Shown here one piece after another: positions 40,591-49,069 of a stretch of 64,000 nucleotides of DNA. The DNA comes from Nonomuraea jabiensis (GTDB lineage Bacteria > Actinomycetota > Actinomycetes > Streptosporangiales > Streptosporangiaceae), in assembly GCF_014204795.1 (NCBI RefSeq), contig NZ_JACHMB010000001.1, positions 6,894,501-6,958,500 on the forward strand. Reading direction: 5' to 3'. The translations under genes and the position numbers were made by a program. The notes under the pieces were generated by a model that saw nothing but the letters and a program-made list of their open reading frames with translations, did no database searches and was not told the origin of the DNA. How positions within the stretch are numbered: the first letter of the stretch is position 1; each line of letters opens with the position of its first letter.

Positions 40591-41178
40591 GTGCGAATCG
40601 AGATCGTGGTCTTCGACGGCTTCGACGAACTGGACGTGTTCGGGCCGTTCGAGGTGTTGTCCATGGCCGGGCTCACCGTCGAGCTGGTCGCCGCCGAGCG
40701 GCCCGGCCCCGTGACCAGCATGCGCTCCGTCAGGCTCGAGGTGCCCACCGTGCTGGGGCGGGCCGACGGGGTGATCGTTCCGGGCGGCGGATGGCTGAAC
40801 CGGGCCCCGGCGGGCGCCTGGGCGGAGACGCGGCGCGGCGTGCTGCCGTCCCGGCTCGCGGCGGTGGCGCCGTCGACCCGCTGGATGGCCTCGGTGTGCA
40901 CCGGCGGGCTGCTGCTCGCCGCCGCCGGCCTGCTGGCCGATCGGCAGGCGACCACCAACCACAACGCGTACGAGGAACTGCGGTCCTACGGCGTGGACGT
41001 CGTCGAGGAGCGCGTCGTGGACGCCGGCGACCGCCTCACCGCCGGAGCGCTGAGCGCCGGGCTGGACCTGGGCCTGTGGATCACCGAACGAGAGCTGGGC
41101 ACCGCGACCGCCGACCGCGTCGCCACCTCCATCGGGTACGCGCGGACGGCCCGGGTCTTCCACGCGCGAGGACGGTGA
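40591..41178 (+). CDS. DJ-1/PfpI family protein
   Basis: 195 residues from GTG 40591 (MRIEIVVFDGFDELDVFG). The opening FDGFDELDVFGPFEVLS and the nucleophile region MASVCTGGLLLAAAGLL (Cys about 109, with the following His region ATTNHNAYEEL) are those of the isonitrile hydratase/ThiJ group. The enzyme may add water to isonitriles or remove aldehyde adducts. The Glu preceding the Cys pocket is less conserved. It is divergent from a GlxA-type regulator containing a similar domain, the probable activator. Confidence 0.88.
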   Translation: MRIEIVVFDGFDELDVFGPFEVLSMAGLTVELVAAERPGPVTSMRSVRLEVPTVLGRADGVIVPGGGWLNRAPAGAWAETRRGVLPSRLAAVAPSTRWMASVCTGGLLLAAAGLLADRQATTNHNAYEELRSYGVDVVEERVVDAGDRLTAGALSAGLDLGLWITERELGTATADRVATSIGYARTARVFHARGR

Positions 41179-41218
41179 CGAACCGCACCGCCACCGCACC
41201 GGCCCGGCGAGCGCCGTC

Positions 41219-42676
41219 CTATCGGCGGGAGGCCAGCTCGACGGCGGCCCGCCAGCGCTCGTAGGCGGCGTCGTCCCGCGGGCCGGGCTCGAAGCGGCGT
41301 TCGAGCTGCCACGTGTGGCGCAGCTCGGCCCGCGAGGCCCACACCCCCGCCCCCAGCCCGGCCAGGAAGGCGGCGCCGAGGGCCGTGGTCTCCTGGATCG
41401 CCGGGCGCTCCACCGCCGCCCCGAGCTGGTCGGCCTGGAGCTGCATGAGCAGGTCGTTCGAGCTGGCCCCGCCGTCGGCCTTGAGCACCGGTACGGCGCC
41501 CCCGGTCATCACCTCCACCACGTCCCGCACCTCGAACGCGATCGCCTCCAGCGTGGCCCTCACCAGGTGAGCGCGCGTCGTGCCCCGCGTGATGCCGGTG
41601 ATCAGCCCGCGCGCGCCGGGGTCCCAGTGCGGCGCCCCGAGCCCCGTCAGGGCCGGTACGAACACCACGCCCCCGCTGTCGGGCACCGTGCGCGCCACGG
41701 CCTCCGACTCCGGCGCCGTGCCGATCAGCCCCAGCCCGTCGCGCAGCCACTGCACGGCGGCCCCGGTCACGAAGATCGACCCCTCCAGCGCGAACGTGCG
41801 CTCGCCCGACGGCGTCTGCCAGGCCACCGTGGTCAGCAGCCCCGTGTCGGAACGGACGATCTCCCCGCCGAGGTTGGCCAGCACGAACGAGCCCGTGCCG
41901 TAGGTGCACTTGACGTCCCCCACGTCGAAGCACGTCTGCCCGAACAGCGCCGCCTGCTGGTCGCCGGCCACCCCGCTGATCGGCAGCTCCAGCCCGAGGA
42001 AGGCGGACGGCTCCGTGAGCCCCAGCGGCCCGTAGTTGGGCACGATCTCGGGCAGGGCCTCCACGGGCACCCCGAACAGCTCGCACAGCTCCGGCTCCCA
42101 GCCGCCGGAGGCGAGGCCGTACAGGAGGGTGCGCGAGGCGTTGGACGGGTCGGTCACGTGCCGCGCGCCCGCCGTGAGCCTGGCGATGAGGTAGGAGTCC
42201 ACCGTCCCTACGGCGATGTTCCCGGACCGGACGCCCGCCCACGTGCTCTCGTCGTGCTCGGCGAGCCAGGTCAGCTTCGTCGCGGTGAAGTACGGGTCGA
42301 GCCGCAGCCCGGTCAGCTCCGACACGCGCGGCTCGTGGCCCGCCTCGCGCAGCCGGTCGCAGATGCCGGCCGTGCGGCGGTCCTGCCACACGATGGCCCG
42401 GCACGGCGCGGCCAGCGTGCGCCGGTCCCAGAGCACGGCGGTCTCGCGCTGGTTGGTGATCCCGACGCAGGACGGGGAGACGGAGGCCCCGCTCAGCGCG
42501 GTGCCGCACGCGGAGAGCGTGGCCTGCCAGATGTCTTCGGGATTGTGCTCCACCCATCCGGGGGAAGGAAAGTGCTGTGCGAACTCTTCGTAGCCCTTGG
42601 ACTCGATTTGTCCGTTTTCAGTGACTACGAGAGCAGTCACACCTGTCGTCCCGGCGTCAATGGCCAACACACTCAC
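41219..42676 (-). CDS. glpK: Glycerol kinase
   Basis: 485 residues from the GTG at 42674-42676 (MSVLAIDAGTTGVTALVV); the upstream open frame is antisense to pfkA. The FGGY motifs are clear: the ATP phosphate loop DAGTTG, the glycerol site NQRETAVLWDR, WQDRRT and the C-terminal YGTGSFVLAN, GGVVFVPALTGLGAPHW and KADGGASSNDLLMQLQAD segments. It makes glycerol-3-phosphate. It is divergent from pfkA across a single DasR-like dre palindrome, which ties it to amino-sugar/carbon control. Confidence 0.94.
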   Translation of the reverse strand: MSVLAIDAGTTGVTALVVTENGQIESKGYEEFAQHFPSPGWVEHNPEDIWQATLSACGTALSGASVSPSCVGITNQRETAVLWDRRTLAAPCRAIVWQDRRTAGICDRLREAGHEPRVSELTGLRLDPYFTATKLTWLAEHDESTWAGVRSGNIAVGTVDSYLIARLTAGARHVTDPSNASRTLLYGLASGGWEPELCELFGVPVEALPEIVPNYGPLGLTEPSAFLGLELPISGVAGDQQAALFGQTCFDVGDVKCTYGTGSFVLANLGGEIVRSDTGLLTTVAWQTPSGERTFALEGSIFVTGAAVQWLRDGLGLIGTAPESEAVARTVPDSGGVVFVPALTGLGAPHWDPGARGLITGITRGTTRAHLVRATLEAIAFEVRDVVEVMTGGAVPVLKADGGASSNDLLMQLQADQLGAAVERPAIQETTALGAAFLAGLGAGVWASRAELRHTWQLERRFEPGPRDDAAYERWRAAVELASRR

Positions 42677-42709
42677 GAAATATCCCCGCAATCTGGGCAG
42701 CCTGGCGTT

Positions 42710-42721
42710 TGGTCTAGACCA
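42710..42721. promoter_or_regulatory. DasR-like dre palindrome between glpK and pfkA
   Basis: TGGTCTAGACCA is the exact 12-bp core of the streptomycete DasR response element (consensus ACTGGTCTAGACCAGT). The flanks here, TT before and CT after, match at part of the outer positions. It lies 34 bp from the glpK start and 67 bp from the pfkA start. Confidence 0.75.
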
Positions 42722-42787
42722 CTGCCCGCGACGACGGGCACAATGCGAGTCTGACATCAAGGTGACCCCCATCGGGAGGAACCCGCC

Positions 42788-43813
42788 ATGCGTATTGGAG
42801 TGCTGACCGGGGGCGGCGACTGCCCCGGCCTCAACGCCGTGATCAGGGCAGTGGTGCGTAAGGGGGTGAGCGTCTACGGTCACGAGTTCGTCGGATTCCG
42901 TGACGGCTGGCGCGGCCCCCTTGAAGGCGACACGATGCCGCTCGACATCCAGGCCGTGCGGGGCATCCTGCCGCGCGGCGGAACGATACTGGGTTCCTCC
43001 CGCACCAACCCCATCAAGATCGAGGGCGGGGTCGACCGGATCAAGGAGAACCTCGCCGCCACCGGCGTCGACGCCTTGATCGCCATCGGCGGCGAAGACA
43101 CGCTGGGCGTCGCCAAGCAGCTCTACGACCGCCACGTCAACGTGGTGGGCGTGCCCAAGACCATCGACAACGACCTGTCGGGCACCGACTACACCTTCGG
43201 CTTCGACACCGCCGTCAACATCGCGACCGAGGCCATCGACCGCCTCCACACCACCGCCGAGTCCCACCACCGGGCCCTCATCTGCGAGGTCATGGGCCGC
43301 CACGCGGGCTGGATCGCGCTGCACGCGGGCATGGCGGGCGGCGCGAACGTCATCCTCATCCCGGAGCGGCCGTTCGACATCGACCGGGTCTGCGAATACG
43401 TCGAGTCCCGCTTCCGCACCCGCTACTCGCCGATCATCGTGGTCGCCGAGGGCGCCCACCCGATCGAGGGCCAGATGGAGCTGCAGACGGGCGAGCTCGA
43501 CGCGTTCGGGCACGTACGGCTGGGCGGCATCGGCGAGATGCTGGCCAAGGAGATCGAGAAGCGCACCGGCAAGGAGGCCCGCACCACGGTGCTCGGCCAC
43601 ATCCAGCGCGGCGGCACCCCGACGGCCTACGACCGGGTGCTGGCCACCAGGTTCGGGCTGCAGGCCATCGACGCCGCCCACGAGGGCGACTACGGCAAGA
43701 TGGTCGCCCTGCGCGGCACCGAGATCGTCCGCGTCGGGCTCGACGAGGCCACGGCCGAGCTGAAGACCGTGCCGGTCTCGCGCTACTCCGAGGCGGAGGT
43801 GTTCTTCGGCTGA
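42788..43813 (+). CDS. pfkA: 6-phosphofructokinase (group III, GGED type)
   Basis: 341 residues from ATG 42788 with GGGAGGA upstream. It has the family motifs GVLTGGGDCPGLNA (4-17), IAIGGEDTLGVA (about 98-109), the catalytic PKTIDNDLSGTDYTFGFDTA (about 124), EVMGRHAGWIA and GHIQRGGTPTAYDR. GGED in place of GGDGS marks the mixed ATP/PPi-type group; the second determinant PKTIDND is present. It phosphorylates fructose-6-phosphate. The gene is divergent from glpK and ends in a complex hairpin region. Confidence 0.94.
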   Translation: MRIGVLTGGGDCPGLNAVIRAVVRKGVSVYGHEFVGFRDGWRGPLEGDTMPLDIQAVRGILPRGGTILGSSRTNPIKIEGGVDRIKENLAATGVDALIAIGGEDTLGVAKQLYDRHVNVVGVPKTIDNDLSGTDYTFGFDTAVNIATEAIDRLHTTAESHHRALICEVMGRHAGWIALHAGMAGGANVILIPERPFDIDRVCEYVESRFRTRYSPIIVVAEGAHPIEGQMELQTGELDAFGHVRLGGIGEMLAKEIEKRTGKEARTTVLGHIQRGGTPTAYDRVLATRFGLQAIDAAHEGDYGKMVALRGTEIVRVGLDEATAELKTVPVSRYSEAEVFFG

Positions 43814-43837
43814 GTGAAAGCCGCTTGCAAGCGCGCG

Positions 43838-43938
43838 GCCGTACCTTCTGAACCAGCGGGGTCGCTCCTCGACCCCGCCTCAGGGTACGGCTTGCGCCGC
43901 GGCGAGTCGGCGGCCCACCACGCGTCGCAAGCCGTACC
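43838..43938. terminator. Competing hairpins between convergent pfkA and MHYT genes
   Basis: GCGGGGTCG (43856-43864) pairs with CGACCCCGC (43870-43878) in a perfect 9-bp hairpin. GCCGTACC (43838-43845) can close it with GGTACGGC (43884-43891). But GGTACGGCTTGCG (43884-43896) also pairs perfectly over 13 bp with CGCAAGCCGTACC (43926-43938), which would exclude that outer closure. Confidence 0.65.
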
Positions 43939-43949
43939 TGGGAGATAGC

Positions 43950-44774
43950 TCAACCGCGGGGCGTGCCGAAGAGATCCACTTCCGGCACGCCCTCGTCGTC
44001 CCCGCGCAGCCGCGCCCGGTATTCCGCCTCGCCGCGCAGCTCCTTCTCCGAAGGGGAGAGGATGACGGCCAGCAGCAGCCCGACGGTGATCACACTGATG
44101 CCGACGATCAGCGGCAGCAGCAGGTCGACGGCCTTGACGCCGGGCACGGGCACCATGTCGGAGTGCACGGCCACCGACATCGAGTACATCCCCGTGTAGT
44201 GCATGCCCGAGACCGCCACCCCCATGACCAGCGCGGCACCGCCGATCTTGAGGGCGCCGCTGACCCGCACCGTGAACCACAGCGCCACCGTCGCCGCCGC
44301 CACCGCGATCAGGACGGACACGGCGACGACCGCCGGGTCGTAGGAGACGAGGGCCGACATGTTCATCGCGTACATGCCGAGGTAGTGCATGGCGGCCACG
44401 CCGCAGCCGGTCAGGACGCCGCCGCCGAGCAGGTAGGCCGGCCGCTCGCCGCCGCAGGAGACCAGGAACAGGCCCATCCCCACGACGACGACCGCGATGA
44501 ACGCGGACAGGGCGGTGAGCGGCACGTCGTAGCGGATCACCGAGCCGGTCACGGAGAAGCCGAGCATGGCGATGAAGTGCATCGTCCAGATGCCTGTGCC
44601 GCCGATCGCGAAAGCGGCCCCCACCAGCCAGAACTTACCCTCGCGCCCGCCGGCGAGGCGGGCTCTCGAGGTCAGCAGCAGGCCCAGCATGGAGCCCACG
44701 CTGGACATGACGTACGCCAGCACGGGCGTTAACAGCCCAAAGGAAAAATGATCGATCGGCGACACGACCCCCAC
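43950..44774 (-). CDS. MHYT-domain membrane protein (second of tandem pair)
   Basis: 274 residues from GTG 44774 (a GTG at 44765 is also possible). About seven membrane helices contain three MHYT signatures: TMHFIAMLGF (about 64), AAMHYLGMYAM (about 127) and SGMHYTGMYSM (about 190). These His/Met clusters are thought to bind copper and sense oxygen, CO or NO. The C-terminal tail (SPSEKELRGEAEYRARL) is cytoplasmic and has no GGDEF/EAL domain. It is 45% or more alike by eye to the upstream paralogue, so the pair arose by tandem duplication. Confidence 0.9.
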   Translation of the reverse strand: MGVVSPIDHFSFGLLTPVLAYVMSSVGSMLGLLLTSRARLAGGREGKFWLVGAAFAIGGTGIWTMHFIAMLGFSVTGSVIRYDVPLTALSAFIAVVVVGMGLFLVSCGGERPAYLLGGGVLTGCGVAAMHYLGMYAMNMSALVSYDPAVVAVSVLIAVAAATVALWFTVRVSGALKIGGAALVMGVAVSGMHYTGMYSMSVAVHSDMVPVPGVKAVDLLLPLIVGISVITVGLLLAVILSPSEKELRGEAEYRARLRGDDEGVPEVDLFGTPRG

Positions 44775-44834
44775 CCCAACCCCTTACGCACCGATAAGGG
44801 AGTATGAACAGGGAGTCGCTGTCTGCGCAACTAT

Positions 44835-45707
44835 CTATCTTCTGCGGCCCTGCATGGCCTGGCGGCGCTGCTGCGGCCGCGGCATCGGCACCGGCGGCGC
44901 GGGGTAGGTGAGCTGCTCCTGCTGGGTGGTACGCCGGCGCAACTCCAGCTTGGCGACCAGCTCGGCGTCCTCGTGCAGCTCCTCCTCCGAGGGTGAGAGG
45001 ATCACCATGAGCAGCATGGTCAGCGTGATCAGGCTGATCACGGTCATAAGGGGCACGAGGAAGTCGAGCGCGTCGGCGCCCGCGACCACGCCGGGCTCGG
45101 GGTCGACCGTGACGTGCATCGCGTAGATGCCGGTGTAGTGCATGCCCGAAACCGCCACGCCCATGACCAGGGCGGCGAGGGTGATCCAGATGGGCTTCTT
45201 GACGCGCAGCGTGAACCACAGCGCCACCGTCGCGGCCACGACGGCGATGACGACGGAGGCGGCCACGGTGAGGCGGTCGTAGGAGACGTGGGCGGACATG
45301 TTCATCGCGTACATGCCCAGGTAGTGCATGGAGGCCACGCCGAGCCCGGTGAGCAGGCCGCCGCCGAGGAGCGCCAGGATCCGGCCGCCACCGTACGAGA
45401 CCAGCAGCAGGCCGGTGCCCACCACCACGATGGCCACCAGCGCGGAGGCGACGGTGAGCCACACGTCGTACTTGATCTGGGTGCCCTCCACCTCGAAGCC
45501 CATCATGGCGATGAAGTGCATGACCCAGATGCCGGTGCCGCCGATCGAGATGGCCGCGCCCAGCAGCCAGCGCACCCGGGAACCGCCGCGCGAGGCGTGC
45601 GCCTGAGCGGTGAGCCGCAGTCCCAGCATCGACCCGATGCAGGACATCACGTAGGCGAGCACGGGGGTCAGCAGGCCGTAGGTGAAATGATTCACAGCGG
45701 AGGTCAT
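44835..45707 (-). CDS. MHYT-domain membrane protein (first of tandem pair)
   Basis: 290 residues from ATG 45707 (MTSAVNHFTYGLLTPVLA), with AAGGAA upstream. Three MHYT signatures, VMHFIAMMGF, ASMHYLGMYAM and SGMHYTGIYAM, lie in about seven helices. SPSEEELHEDAELVAKLE and a basic Pro-rich tail (MPRPQQRRQAMQGRRR) follow. It is separated by 60 bp from the downstream paralogue and likely cotranscribed with it. It is divergent from the MacS/MacR two-component genes, which makes a link between His/Met sensing and that system plausible but unproven. Confidence 0.9.
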   Translation of the reverse strand: MTSAVNHFTYGLLTPVLAYVMSCIGSMLGLRLTAQAHASRGGSRVRWLLGAAISIGGTGIWVMHFIAMMGFEVEGTQIKYDVWLTVASALVAIVVVGTGLLLVSYGGGRILALLGGGLLTGLGVASMHYLGMYAMNMSAHVSYDRLTVAASVVIAVVAATVALWFTLRVKKPIWITLAALVMGVAVSGMHYTGIYAMHVTVDPEPGVVAGADALDFLVPLMTVISLITLTMLLMVILSPSEEELHEDAELVAKLELRRRTTQQEQLTYPAPPVPMPRPQQRRQAMQGRRR

Positions 45708-45820
45708 CTATCGGTTCCTTGGTAATTAGGGGTTCCCGGATTGTGCCATACCGGGATGTCCTATTCGCATAGATACCACCACTATCTGTCAACCTCTCTG
45801 TCGGAACATGAGAAGGACTC

Positions 45821-47014
45821 ATGGCTATCGAGGGCCCGTTCTGGCGCGCGATCGCGGTCTTCCGGGTGGCGTCGCTGGTGTACGCGGCCGCGCTGATGGC
45901 CCAGCACCGCGGCTACGAGCAGCCCGTGCTCGGCTGGCTGGTGATCGGGGTGATGGCGCTGTGGACGGCGGCGGCGACGTTCGCCTACTCGCGCGAGTCG
46001 GCCCGCCGGTGGCCGCTGCTGGTGATCGACCTGCTGGTCGCCCTGGCCTGCCTGCTGGTCTCTCCGTATGTCGAGGGCGCCGGTCAAGGCGCGGAGGGCA
46101 CCATGCCCGTCCCCGCGACGTGGATAGCCGCTCCCGTGCTGGCCTGGGCCGTGCACGGGGGCAGGCGGCTGGGCGCGGTGGCGGCGGCCGTCGTCGCGGC
46201 CGGCGACCTGTGGCTGCGCGTCCGCACCGGCCAGGCGCCCGTGCTGATCAACGGCGCGGTCCTGCTCTTCCTGGCGGGCGTCGTGGTCGGCCACGTGGCC
46301 CGGCTGGCCAGGCAGGCCGGGGAGCGCATGCAACGGGCCATCGAGATGGAGGCCGCCCAGCGCGAGCGCGACCGGCTGGCCCGTGACATCCACGACTCGG
46401 TGCTCCAGGTTCTGGCCCTGGTCCAGCGGCGCGGCCGGCAGATCGGCGGCGAGGCGGCGGAGCTGGGGCGGCTGGCCGGCGAGCAGGAGGCCGTGCTGCG
46501 CCAGCTCGTCGCCCCCGCCTCCGCCGCCGTTCCCGTGGGCTCCGCCGACCTGCGTACCCTCCTCCTGGCGCACGCCTCGCCCCAGGTGACGGTCTCCACG
46601 CCCGCCACGCCGCTGATCCTGCCCGCGCCGGTGGCCGCGGAGACGGCCGCCGCCGTCCGCGCGGCGCTGGACAACGTACGGGACCACTGCGGGCCGGACG
46701 CCCGCGCCTGGATCTTCGCCGAGTCGTCGGACGGCGCGATCACGGTGACGGTGCGGGACGAGGGGCCGGGCATCGCCGAGGGCCGCCTGGCCGAGGCCGC
46801 CGCGGCCGGCCGCCTGGGCGTCGCCCAGTCCATCCGCGGCCGGATCGCCGACCTCGGCGGCACGGTCGCCTTCGCCACCGGCGTGGGGGAGGGCACGGAG
46901 GTCGAGATCAGCGTGCCCCTTTCCGGCCCCACCTCCGGCCCCCTTTCCGGTCCCGCCTCCGGCCCCGCCTCGGGGTCGCCGCGGTCGCGGGGCGGGCAGC
47001 GGACGCGCGGTTAG
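45821..47014 (+). CDS. macS: MacS-family sensor histidine kinase
   Basis: 397 residues from ATG 45821 with GAGAAGGA upstream. The N-terminal half has five or six short membrane helices (about 10-165) and no extracellular sensor domain. A dimerisation/phosphoacceptor helix follows with ERDRLARDIHDSVLQVLALVQ (His about 189), the HisKA_3 box. The HATPase_c domain (about 270-370) has the N box ALDNVRDHC and G box DEGPGIAEG. The tail is an SGPx repeat. It pairs with the LuxR-type regulator that follows. The MacS name rests on recalled similarity to streptomycete MacS. Confidence 0.88.
   Translation: MAIEGPFWRAIAVFRVASLVYAAALMAQHRGYEQPVLGWLVIGVMALWTAAATFAYSRESARRWPLLVIDLLVALACLLVSPYVEGAGQGAEGTMPVPATWIAAPVLAWAVHGGRRLGAVAAAVVAAGDLWLRVRTGQAPVLINGAVLLFLAGVVVGHVARLARQAGERMQRAIEMEAAQRERDRLARDIHDSVLQVLALVQRRGRQIGGEAAELGRLAGEQEAVLRQLVAPASAAVPVGSADLRTLLLAHASPQVTVSTPATPLILPAPVAAETAAAVRAALDNVRDHCGPDARAWIFAESSDGAITVTVRDEGPGIAEGRLAEAAAAGRLGVAQSIRGRIADLGGTVAFATGVGEGTEVEISVPLSGPTSGPLSGPASGPASGSPRSRGGQRTRG
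46922..46969 (+). repeat. Four 12-bp repeats encoding SGPx at the macS 3' end
   Basis: TCCGGCCCCACC-type units repeat every 12 bp and encode SGPT-SGPL-SGPA-SGPA. The unit keeps frame. Confidence 0.85.
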
Positions 47015-47017
47015 AGT
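47012..47017 (+). promoter_or_regulatory. Possible leaderless -10 (TAGAGT) overlapping the macS stop
   Basis: TAGAGT begins with the macS stop codon and ends six bases before the macR ATG (47024), which could allow regulator expression apart from the kinase. Confidence 0.4.
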
Positions 47018-47023
47018 TGCGGC

Positions 47024-47665
47024 ATGGTGCGGGTGATGGTGGTGGACGACCATCCGATGTGGCGGGACGGCGTCGCCAGGGATCTCGCCGAGGCCGGATA
47101 CGAGGTCGTCGCCACCGTGGGGGAGGGGCGGCAGGCGGTGCGGGCGGCCGGGGCGGCCCGGCCGGACGTCGTGGTGCTCGATCTGCGGTTACCGGATATG
47201 TCGGGCGCGGAGGTGGCCGCCAGGCTGGCCGCGGTGGAGCCGCCGCCCAAGGTGCTGGTGTTGTCGGCCAGCGCCGAGCAGGACGACGTGCTGGAGGCGG
47301 TCAAGGCCGGCGCATCCGGATATTTGGTGAAATCGGCCAGCCGGGAGGAGTTCCTCGACGCCGTACGCCGCACCGCCGACGGCGACGCCGTGTTCACCCC
47401 GGGCCTGGCCGGGCTCGTGCTCGGCGAATACCGGCGGCTGGCCGCGCAGCCGGCGCCCGCCGAGGGGCCCCGGCTGACCGAACGCGAGACCGAGGTGCTC
47501 AGGCTGGTCGCCAAGGGCCTGTCCTACCGGCAGATCGCTGGGCGGCTCGTGCTCTCCCACCGCACGGTGCAGAACCACGTCCAGAACGCGCTGCGCAAGC
47601 TCCAGCTCCACAGCCGGGTGGAGCTGGTCCGATATGCGATCGAGCACGGGCTGGACGCGGACTAA
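47024..47665 (+). CDS. macR: NarL/LuxR-family response regulator (MacR-like)
   Basis: 213 residues from ATG 47024. Receiver domain (3-118): VVDDHPMWRDGV with acidic Asp8/9, the phosphoacceptor in VVVLDLRLPDMSG (Asp about 52), LVLSASAEQDDVLEAVKAGASGYLVKSAS. A LuxR helix-turn-helix (about 148-205) has LTERETEVLRLVAKGLSYRQIAGRLVLSHRTVQNHV. It is paired with the MacS-like kinase nine bases upstream. In streptomycetes MacR binds TGAGTAC-N2-GTACTCA and controls membrane proteins; the two half-sites exist in this window only in the opposite arrangement at 49402. Confidence 0.9.
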   Translation: MVRVMVVDDHPMWRDGVARDLAEAGYEVVATVGEGRQAVRAAGAARPDVVVLDLRLPDMSGAEVAARLAAVEPPPKVLVLSASAEQDDVLEAVKAGASGYLVKSASREEFLDAVRRTADGDAVFTPGLAGLVLGEYRRLAAQPAPAEGPRLTERETEVLRLVAKGLSYRQIAGRLVLSHRTVQNHVQNALRKLQLHSRVELVRYAIEHGLDAD

Positions 47666-47728
47666 ACTCGATGGGGCGCGGCGTTGGCTTCGACGCGTGC
47701 CTTTCCCCGTCTTCCCGGAGGTTCCACC

Positions 47729-48928
47729 ATGACGATGTCCGCCCTGGGCGAGCCGTGCGTTCTGCTCAAGCTGGGCGAGATCGTCCTGAAAGGCAAGAAC
47801 CGCGAGCTGTTCGAACGCCGCCTGATCAGCAACATCCGTGACGCGCTCCGGTCGCTCGACCTCAAGCTCGACGTGCGCAAGCGGCATGGCGTGATCGCGA
47901 TCTTCCTGCCCCAGGGCGCCACGGCCGAGCAGGCGCAGGCCGTGGCCCAGCGGGTCGCCGACGTTCCCGGGCTGGTCTGGATCCACCGGGCCTGGCGGGT
48001 CGCCAAGGACCCCGACGCCGTGCTGAAGGCCGGTCTCGAGCTGGTCGGCGAGAGCGAGGAGGCCAAGCGGGGCGCCCGCTTCGCCGTCCGTTCCCGCCGC
48101 CGCGACAAGCGCTTCCCCCTGCGCTCCAACGAGCTCGACCGCCTCGTGGGCGGCGCGATCAACGACGAGTACGGCCTGCCGGTCGACCTGAAGAACCCCG
48201 AGCTGACGGTGTCCATCGAGGTCGACAGGGACGAGGTGTTCGTCTTCACCGGCGGCATCCCCGGTCAGGGCGGCCTGCCGGTCGGCAGCAGCGGCCGGGC
48301 CCTGGTGCTCATGTCGGGCGGCATCGACTCGCCGGTGGCGGCGTACCGGATGATGCGGCGCGGCCTGCACGTCGACTTCCTGCACTTCTCCGGCATCCCG
48401 TTCACCACCTCCGAGTCGATCTACAAGGCGTACGCGCTGGTCAAGAAACTCGACCGGTTCCAGGGCAGGTCGCGGCTGTGGGTGGTGCCGTTCGGCAAGG
48501 CGCAGCAGTCGATCCGCACCTCCGGCCAGGACCGCCTGGCCGTGATCGCGCAGCGGCGGCTCATGCTCAAGACGGCCGAGGAGGTCGCCCACCGCATCCA
48601 CGCCGCCGCGCTGGTCACCGGCGACGCGCTCGGCCAGGTCTCCTCCCAGACCCTGGCCAACATCACCGCCCAGGACAACGCGGTGGACCTGCCGATCCTG
48701 CGGCCGCTGGTGGGCTGGGACAAGACCGAGATCATGGCCGAGGCGCGGCGCATCGGCACGCTGGAGATCTCCGAGCTGCCCGACGAGGACTGCTGCACGC
48801 TGCTGGCGCCCAAGCGGGCCGAGACCCGGGCCAAGATCGAGGACCTCAAGCAGATCGAGAAGCGGCTCGACGCCGAGGAGCTGTGCGTCCAGCTCGCCGA
48901 CTCGATCCAGGAGTACACCCTCGACTAG
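47729..48928 (+). CDS. thiI: tRNA 4-thiouridine synthase
   Basis: 399 residues from ATG 47729 (MTMSALGEPCVLLKLGEI) with CCGGAGG upstream. An N-terminal ferredoxin-like/THUMP region (about 10-170: KLGEIVLKGKNRELFERRL) precedes the PP-loop ATPase (LMSGGIDSPVAAYRMM, about 190). The conserved FLHFSGIPFTTSES, TGDALGQVSSQTL and ISELPDEDCCTLLAPKRAET follow. There is no C-terminal rhodanese domain, unlike E. coli ThiI, so sulfur transfer needs a separate donor, as in Gram-positive bacteria. It makes s4U8 in tRNA. It is cut off downstream by a strong hairpin. Confidence 0.94.
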   Translation: MTMSALGEPCVLLKLGEIVLKGKNRELFERRLISNIRDALRSLDLKLDVRKRHGVIAIFLPQGATAEQAQAVAQRVADVPGLVWIHRAWRVAKDPDAVLKAGLELVGESEEAKRGARFAVRSRRRDKRFPLRSNELDRLVGGAINDEYGLPVDLKNPELTVSIEVDRDEVFVFTGGIPGQGGLPVGSSGRALVLMSGGIDSPVAAYRMMRRGLHVDFLHFSGIPFTTSESIYKAYALVKKLDRFQGRSRLWVVPFGKAQQSIRTSGQDRLAVIAQRRLMLKTAEEVAHRIHAAALVTGDALGQVSSQTLANITAQDNAVDLPILRPLVGWDKTEIMAEARRIGTLEISELPDEDCCTLLAPKRAETRAKIEDLKQIEKRLDAEELCVQLADSIQEYTLD

Positions 48929-48952
48929 CGCCCTCCGGATCGGGGCTGACCC

Positions 48953-48988
48953 GCGGCATCGTCGCGCCCCCGGGAGCGACGATGCCGC
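48953..48988 (+). terminator. Terminator after thiI
   Basis: GCGGCATCGTCGC (48953-48965) pairs perfectly over 13 bp with GCGACGATGCCGC (48976-48988), with a 10-nt loop, about 25 bases after the stop. Confidence 0.85.
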
Positions 48989-49069
48989 TCCCGAGGCGCA
49001 GGCGCGGGGCGGTAGCGGTGCGCCCCTCTCTCCCGCCGCGGGAGGGACGGGACGTGAGGCGGGACGGGG

